Shown in pieces: positions 60,001 through 64,000 of a stretch of 64,000 nucleotides of DNA. The stretch is taken from contig JAZBQD010000019.1 of NCBI GenBank assembly GCA_036583965.1, positions 22,137,085 through 22,201,084 of the forward strand. Reading direction: 5' to 3'. Numbering within the stretch: the first letter of the stretch is position 1; each line of letters opens with the position of its first letter. Source of the stretch: Prunella strophiata (Eukaryota; Chordata; Aves; Passeriformes; Prunellidae). The position numbers and the translations under genes were made by a program. The notes beneath the pieces were generated by a model that did no database searches, was not told the DNA's origin, and saw nothing but the letters and a program-made list of their open reading frames with translations.

Positions 60001-63000
60001 CACTGGGTTGGCTGCCCTGACTGTACTCATGTAGTACAGAGAGACACGAGAGCCAGTGTGAGTGGTGTGCTGCTCACATGGACCTGTCCCTGTCCCCAGC
60101 ACAGGGCTGTGGTGAGTTCTGTGCCCAGGTCCTCCCAGCAGTGCCCACCACAGCAGCAGCACACACAGCCCCCCTGCCTGTGGGAGCACCTACTGAGTGG
60201 GGATGTTGGCAATGGTTGTCCGGCCAAAGTGGGTAGGATTGTGTCCTGCAGAGGAAGAGAAGCAGAAGGTTAAGGGAACCCAGTGCACTGTGCATGTCCA
60301 TATTGCAGTTATTGGCTGTAGTCTTTGGTCCCTTTTCCATCTCCCAGGTCCCCAAGTCCCCACTGCCCTGAATTTCCCAGCCTCTTATGCTCCTCTGTCA
60401 CCCAGCTGACTATGAGCTCCTGCTCACATGTGGGCTTCTGAGAGAGGGTTTTTTTTGCCTTCTTTCCCAGAGGCACAATGCTTGCCCAAAGGCTTGGAAG
60501 CTTGCATGGCACACCTGAGTCATCCTGTGACTAGGGAAGCACCTACCCAGGAGGTCCCCTGAGAAGTTGACAGGCAGGATGACAGCCACGGAGAGCACGC
60601 AAACCAGCATCAGCAGGACCAGGAGGTGTCGCTGGAAGGAGAGGTAGGTGGTGGCATCGATCCCACACTTGCTCTGAATCTCCTCATCCCTGGAGAGAGG
60701 CAGGTGGGGGTCAGTGCTGGTGGTTCCTCCCCTCCACCTCCTGTCATGGGGACACTGGCTTGTTCCAGTCTCCCACAGCCCACACCAACACATGACATCC
60801 TGACAGTGGCACAAAGGATTTCAGCACAGAGGGAATGAGGGACCCAAGCAGCCCTCCAACTGCATCTCATTACAGGATTGGTTCCTATCAGGAGAGGTTG
60901 GAGCCCTTTTCTTTGGGATAGGCTCTAGGGGCCAGGAGGAAACGCTCTGCTCTCTCTTCAGAGAAGATGTTTTAAGAGGGCTCTTCTCTGCCGCTGCTCC
61001 CAGCAGCTCCTGGTGATGGGCCACCAGCTGTGGGCACCAGCTCCCCATGGGTGGGCAGTGGTGGGGCAAGACCATAATGCCAAGCACACACACTTACTTC
61101 ATCTGGTAGATAGAAAGGAGCCAGGAACAGAATCCCTAGAAGGAAAAAGAGTCAGGATGAGACAAAGGCAACCACCTCCACCTCCCTAGTGAGGGACCAG
61201 GTCACAGCTGGGGAAACATGCAGAGGTGGTGCAGTGCCTATGGCCAGGGGTTTGAGCAAATGGAGGCAGTGCCCAAGGCAGCTCAGCAATGCTCAGCCCA
61301 ATGGCAAAGACAGCTGCCTCAGGAGAAGCAAGGAAAACAGACTCCAAAGAGCTGATAGGAAGCTGAGCACAACCTCTCTTCCAGCCCTGAGAGACCATGT
61401 GACCTTCCTGAAAGTAGTGATAAGAGAATTTCTGTGAGTGGGAACAAGGAGTCTGCTGGGGCAGGGGTATAAAGGGACAGGGAAGTCTCTCTACAAACAT
61501 CAACCGTTGTGATGGATGTCAGGTGCATATTTTTGACTGCAGAAGGATTTGCAGAAGAAGCTGAAGTCAAGCATTAACCCACTGTTTCAGGGGTGACTTG
61601 CTAGACTTCAGCTTCCTCTGAATACTAAGGAGCATCACTGCAATAGGCTCCTGCTTCCAGAGCTCCCTCCTCTTCCCCTTCCATGACAGTTCCTAACATT
61701 CAATGCATGTTTTTTACCACTAGCAAGTACTGAGGTGGCACTGCTGTAGAGTGCTACACAACAACCTAAGGTCTTGTGCACTACCTTCCTTATTCCCTGT
61801 CACTGTGTACACACATGGGTTTTCAGACATTCCCCTGGTGAAGGAGGACTGGGTTAGGAAACACCTAGGCAGACTTGACATCCACAGGTCTGTGGGCCCT
61901 GACAGGATGCATGCATGACTGCTGAGAGAGCTGGTGGACACCACAGCAAGGCAGCTCATGATCATCTTTGAAAGGTCACAGTGATCAGGAAAGGTGCCTG
62001 AGGACTGGAAGAAAGCACCATGCACTGTAACAGATTGCCCAGAGAGGCCGTGGAGTATCCTTCACTGGAGATACTCAAGATACAATCCTGTGCCATGTGC
62101 TCTAGGATGACTCTGCTTGAACAAGGAGGCTGGACCAGATGTTGGTTCCTTTCAACTTTGCCCATTCTGTGATTTTGTGATTCTAGGCTTTTTATGCTCC
62201 CTATAAATTTCTCCACGAAACTGCTCTTCTCCCCTCTGAGTGTATTTTACATCTAACCTGGCAGAGTTAAGATTTTCCTCATTTGTGAACAGTTTGACTT
62301 TTTAAAGGATGTCTTCTTACTTCTAATAATCTCTTTAAATCTGCTCTTTAGTGTGCTAGCTTTTCTTGTAGTCTTTCTCATTTATGTTTTGATGAGCAAT
62401 ATACATTTGCCTAGAGCATCTGGTACAGAGCCTTTAAATATGCCTCCTGCCACCTGCAAGGATTTTGCTTCTTTTGCTTTTTTCCTACCTAGATTTTTTA
62501 ATAAGTCATGACATTTTTTCATGATCATTCCAGTGACTGGTTTTTGAGCTTTTGCTCCCAAAAAAGAAAGAGGCAGCAAATGTGTCAGTCTGTGTTTGTT
62601 TCCAGGAACGCCTGGTGTGCTAGAGAGAAACAGAAGATTACTTTAAAGCCCCACCAAGCTGGTAGAGGAGGAAATCTGGTGTGGGGGACTTTATCCTGAG
62701 GGGTGGGAAAGATCCTTGCAGAAATGCAGCTGGGCTCTGGCCATGCATCATACTGAATCCACACAGCTGCAAGGAGAGCCAGGCAGCTGTGAGATGCCAA
62801 CAGGAGCATCCCCTCCAAACTGTCATTCAAAACAGATGCCTCAAAGAATCCAGGTCAAAAACCCCTCCAGCTTCCAGGAATTCCCCACTGCTGAAGAGTG
62901 TTGAGCAGGAGATTTAATTTCTCACACTGAACTTCTGACCAGGGTTTCTGATGAAGGACAAGCCCAGCCCAGGTTGCCACTGCCACAGCCACTGGCACTC

Positions 63001-63538
63001 ACCACATCCTTGTTGTCAACATCCAGAGGGCTGCTCTCTGATGGGGACTTCTCCTTCTCGCTCTGCTCTCCATAGAAAAGCGATGTCAGGCTTTGCAGTG
63101 AGGGCAGGAGCGGAGGGGTGAGGCAGAAGAGAAGCAACAGACATGAGAGGATAAGCATCCTTGGACAAGTCTCTCCTAGGACAGCAGCCCAAGAAATACC
63201 TCCCCCCCTCCCTGCATCCTACACTGGGGCTGGTACAGTGATTACTTCTGGGCCTGGGACATCTTGCTGCCTCCACACCAACAAGTCTCCCCAGCTTCTT
63301 TGTGGCCCTGACCCATGATGGGCTCATGGAGATGGAGCTGTAGCTCCATTACAAGGGACTATTGAATGAGATATTTTCTATTCCACTGTTTTCAGATGTC
63401 TCAAATGGTTTTACAGTAAAAAGGAATCTAATCAGAGCTTGCATTTTAAATCTTGATTGCCCTTTGGTCTCACTGGTGAAGGGAAAACATCCTGTATTCA
63501 TCGCCAGACTCAGCTCCAGATTCAGAGGCCAAGAGGAA
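53369..63538 (-). CDS. TMEM63C: TMEM63C (OSCA/TMEM63 mechanosensitive ion channel), 21 exons, N-terminus outside window
   Basis: Multi-pass cation channel of the OSCA/TMEM63 family opened by membrane tension; TMEM63C is also tied to ER-mitochondria contacts and hereditary spastic paraplegia (family knowledge). Exons in transcript order: 63474-63538 (tentative), 63003-63090, 61098-61135, 60547-60689, 60194-60245, 59642-59750, 59130-59203, 58945-59025, 58688-58808, 58438-58572, 58095-58217, 57384-57537, 56730-56836, 55849-55935, 55255-55320, 54968-55130, 54646-54751, 54277-54444, 53887-54002, 53660-53731 and 53369-53581. All are GT-AG and in phase except 58438-58572, which has one extra base. 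About 759 residues are visible against 806 in human; the first exons lie beyond 64000. Assignment to C rather than A or B rests on position next to NGB and on the C-tail motif [20 protein letters not shown]. It converges with NGB. Confidence 0.95.
54277..57537 (-). CDS. TMEM63C: TMEM63C pore-forming membrane core (RSN1_7TM)
   Basis: Seven exons with family hallmarks: [120 protein letters not shown] and [20 protein letters not shown]. The [14 protein letters not shown] helix and the NGAFFVNYV helix are the most conserved parts of the channel core. All seven exons are intact and in phase. Confidence 0.95.
57941..58038. repeat. Short degenerate minisatellite in TMEM63C intron
   Basis: About four imperfect units built on CTATAGCTATGGG and CTCCTTATAGGTAYGGACAT, including two near-identical copies of about 31 bp starting at 57980 and 58011. 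It starts about 55 bp downstream (in transcript sense) of the donor of exon 58095-58217. It may vary in copy number. Confidence 0.8.
58095..60245 (-). CDS. TMEM63C: TMEM63C exons for second helix and cytosolic RRM-like domain
   Basis: 60194-60245 encodes [16 protein letters not shown]. 59642-59750 encodes [20 protein letters not shown] and [15 protein letters not shown]. The following five exons form the cytosolic (PHM7_cyt, RRM-like) domain: [60 protein letters not shown] with [56 protein letters not shown] and [20 protein letters not shown]. The 58438-58572 exon contains the frameshift. Confidence 0.93.
58438..58572 (-). other. TMEM63C: TMEM63C exon with 1-bp insertion (frameshift)
   Basis: The exon is 135 bp; phase with its neighbours requires 134. 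Reading from the acceptor gives [20 protein letters not shown], then GGAGCGCAACCGC where GAGCGCAACCGC (E-R-N-R) is expected. After removing one G (plus-strand C at 58511 or 58512) the frame continues [18 protein letters not shown] as in the family and joins the next exon correctly. The literal frame goes to A-G-A-Q-P-H-H. The extra base is in a two-base homopolymer, so a sequencing error is quite possible. Confidence 0.9.
60547..63538 (-). CDS. TMEM63C: TMEM63C N-terminal visible exons (first membrane helices)
   Basis: The exon at 63003-63090 encodes [19 protein letters not shown], that at 61098-61135 [12 protein letters not shown], and that at 60547-60689 [20 protein letters not shown] followed by a helix ([20 protein letters not shown]) and FSGDLLG, the family's N-terminal membrane domain. 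The tentative exon at 63474-63538 ([20 protein letters not shown]) fits by phase at both ends and resembles the ALVSEADSES stretch of TMEM63A, but its sequence is poorly conserved. Confidence 0.8.
61838..62025 (+). repeat. CR1 LINE ORF2 fragment (upstream of reverse transcriptase core)
   Basis: The plus strand resembles the CR1 ORF2 stretch before the reverse transcriptase motifs: translated pieces such as [19 protein letters not shown] and [11 protein letters not shown] match the usual LRELADV...IIFERSW...[10 protein letters not shown] pattern. It contains a stop and is non-functional. It is joined directly to a CR1 3' end at about 62030. Confidence 0.8.
62026..62192 (+). repeat. CR1 LINE 3' end
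   Basis: Landmarks 'cagattgcccagagaggc', 'ctggagatactcaaga', 'gtgctctaggatgactctgc', 'aaggaggctggaccagatg' and the terminal 'cattctgtgattttgtgatt' repeat. It has the same orientation as the preceding ORF2 piece, so both are probably one element with a large internal deletion. Confidence 0.88.
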
Positions 63539-64000
63539 CTGGAGGGGAGAAGGCAGAAGAAGGACTTTAACAGATCTTACTCTTGTGGGCTGCCCAGCCT
63601 TGCACAGACACCTCCTGTGTGCACCAGCCTGTGCAAAGAGAGATGCTTTGCTGCCCAAGGTGAGCTGTGCTCTGGCAGGCAAGCTGTTGTAGGTAGTACA
63701 GCCCACCTGGAAATATGGTCTGGGCTCTACTTTTACCAGAACACTGCTTATTTTTGTGGAATTCTCTACTTAGCCCAAATGATGGGCCAGGCAAGTTGCT
63801 GTAGTGACACAAGGAACAGTGTTATTGCTGTGTGTCTCCCTCTGCCCCCTCCACCAGCCAGTCCTGTTCATCCCAAGAGAGTGGAAGGAGAAGAGGCAGC
63901 AGCACAGTCCCCACTAAAAAAATGGTTTTTTGTCCTTCCCAGAACAGTACCCACAATGGCACCAAGAACACTGTCACCAAATGCTAGAGGGAATGAAAGC

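Noticed and set aside
61720..62025. 101-codon minus-strand open frame
   Set aside because: Lies on the reverse strand of a CR1 ORF2 fragment; a shadow.

Overview
The window is vertebrate nuclear DNA, almost certainly from a bird. Genes are split into short GT-AG exons, introns are compact (POMT2 fits in about 23 kb), the only interspersed repeats I recognise are CR1-type LINE fragments, and CpG islands sit at the promoters. The gene order GSTZ1 - POMT2 - NGB - TMEM63C is the conserved vertebrate block known from human 14q24.3. I cannot name the species.

Layout. (1) 1-7746, minus strand: GSTZ1 (maleylacetoacetate isomerase), nine coding exons, complete except for the last few bases beyond the left edge. 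(2) About 7480-8330: a CpG island that works as a head-to-head promoter for GSTZ1 and POMT2, with two ZNF143-like motifs between the start codons. (3) 7841-30983, plus strand: POMT2 (protein O-mannosyltransferase 2), all 21 coding exons, with a possible long 3' UTR. (4) About 31-43 kb: intergenic DNA with one clear CR1 copy and a CpG-bearing, motif-rich block about 1.4 kb upstream of NGB. (5) 43011-47343, plus strand: NGB (neuroglobin), four exons with the classic three globin intron positions. Its exon 2 carries a +1 and a -1 change that put a stop in the literal frame. (6) About 48.2-51.5 kb: the gap between two convergent genes. (7) 53369-63538, minus strand: TMEM63C (OSCA/TMEM63 mechanosensitive channel), 21 exons covering all but the N-terminus, with a 1-bp insertion in one exon. 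An internally deleted CR1 element sits in one of its introns.

The genes do not form a pathway. GSTZ1 acts in cytosolic tyrosine breakdown, POMT2 starts O-mannosylation in the ER, NGB is a neuronal haem protein and TMEM63C is a membrane channel. GSTZ1 and POMT2 share a promoter; NGB and TMEM63C converge. Exon boundaries were placed by hand from splice sites, phase and recalled family sequence, and every junction was checked for phase.

I found no new biological system. The items most worth following up are the NGB exon 2 lesions, the TMEM63C exon insertion, the opposed start codons in the shared promoter, and a GC-rich island inside a POMT2 intron.
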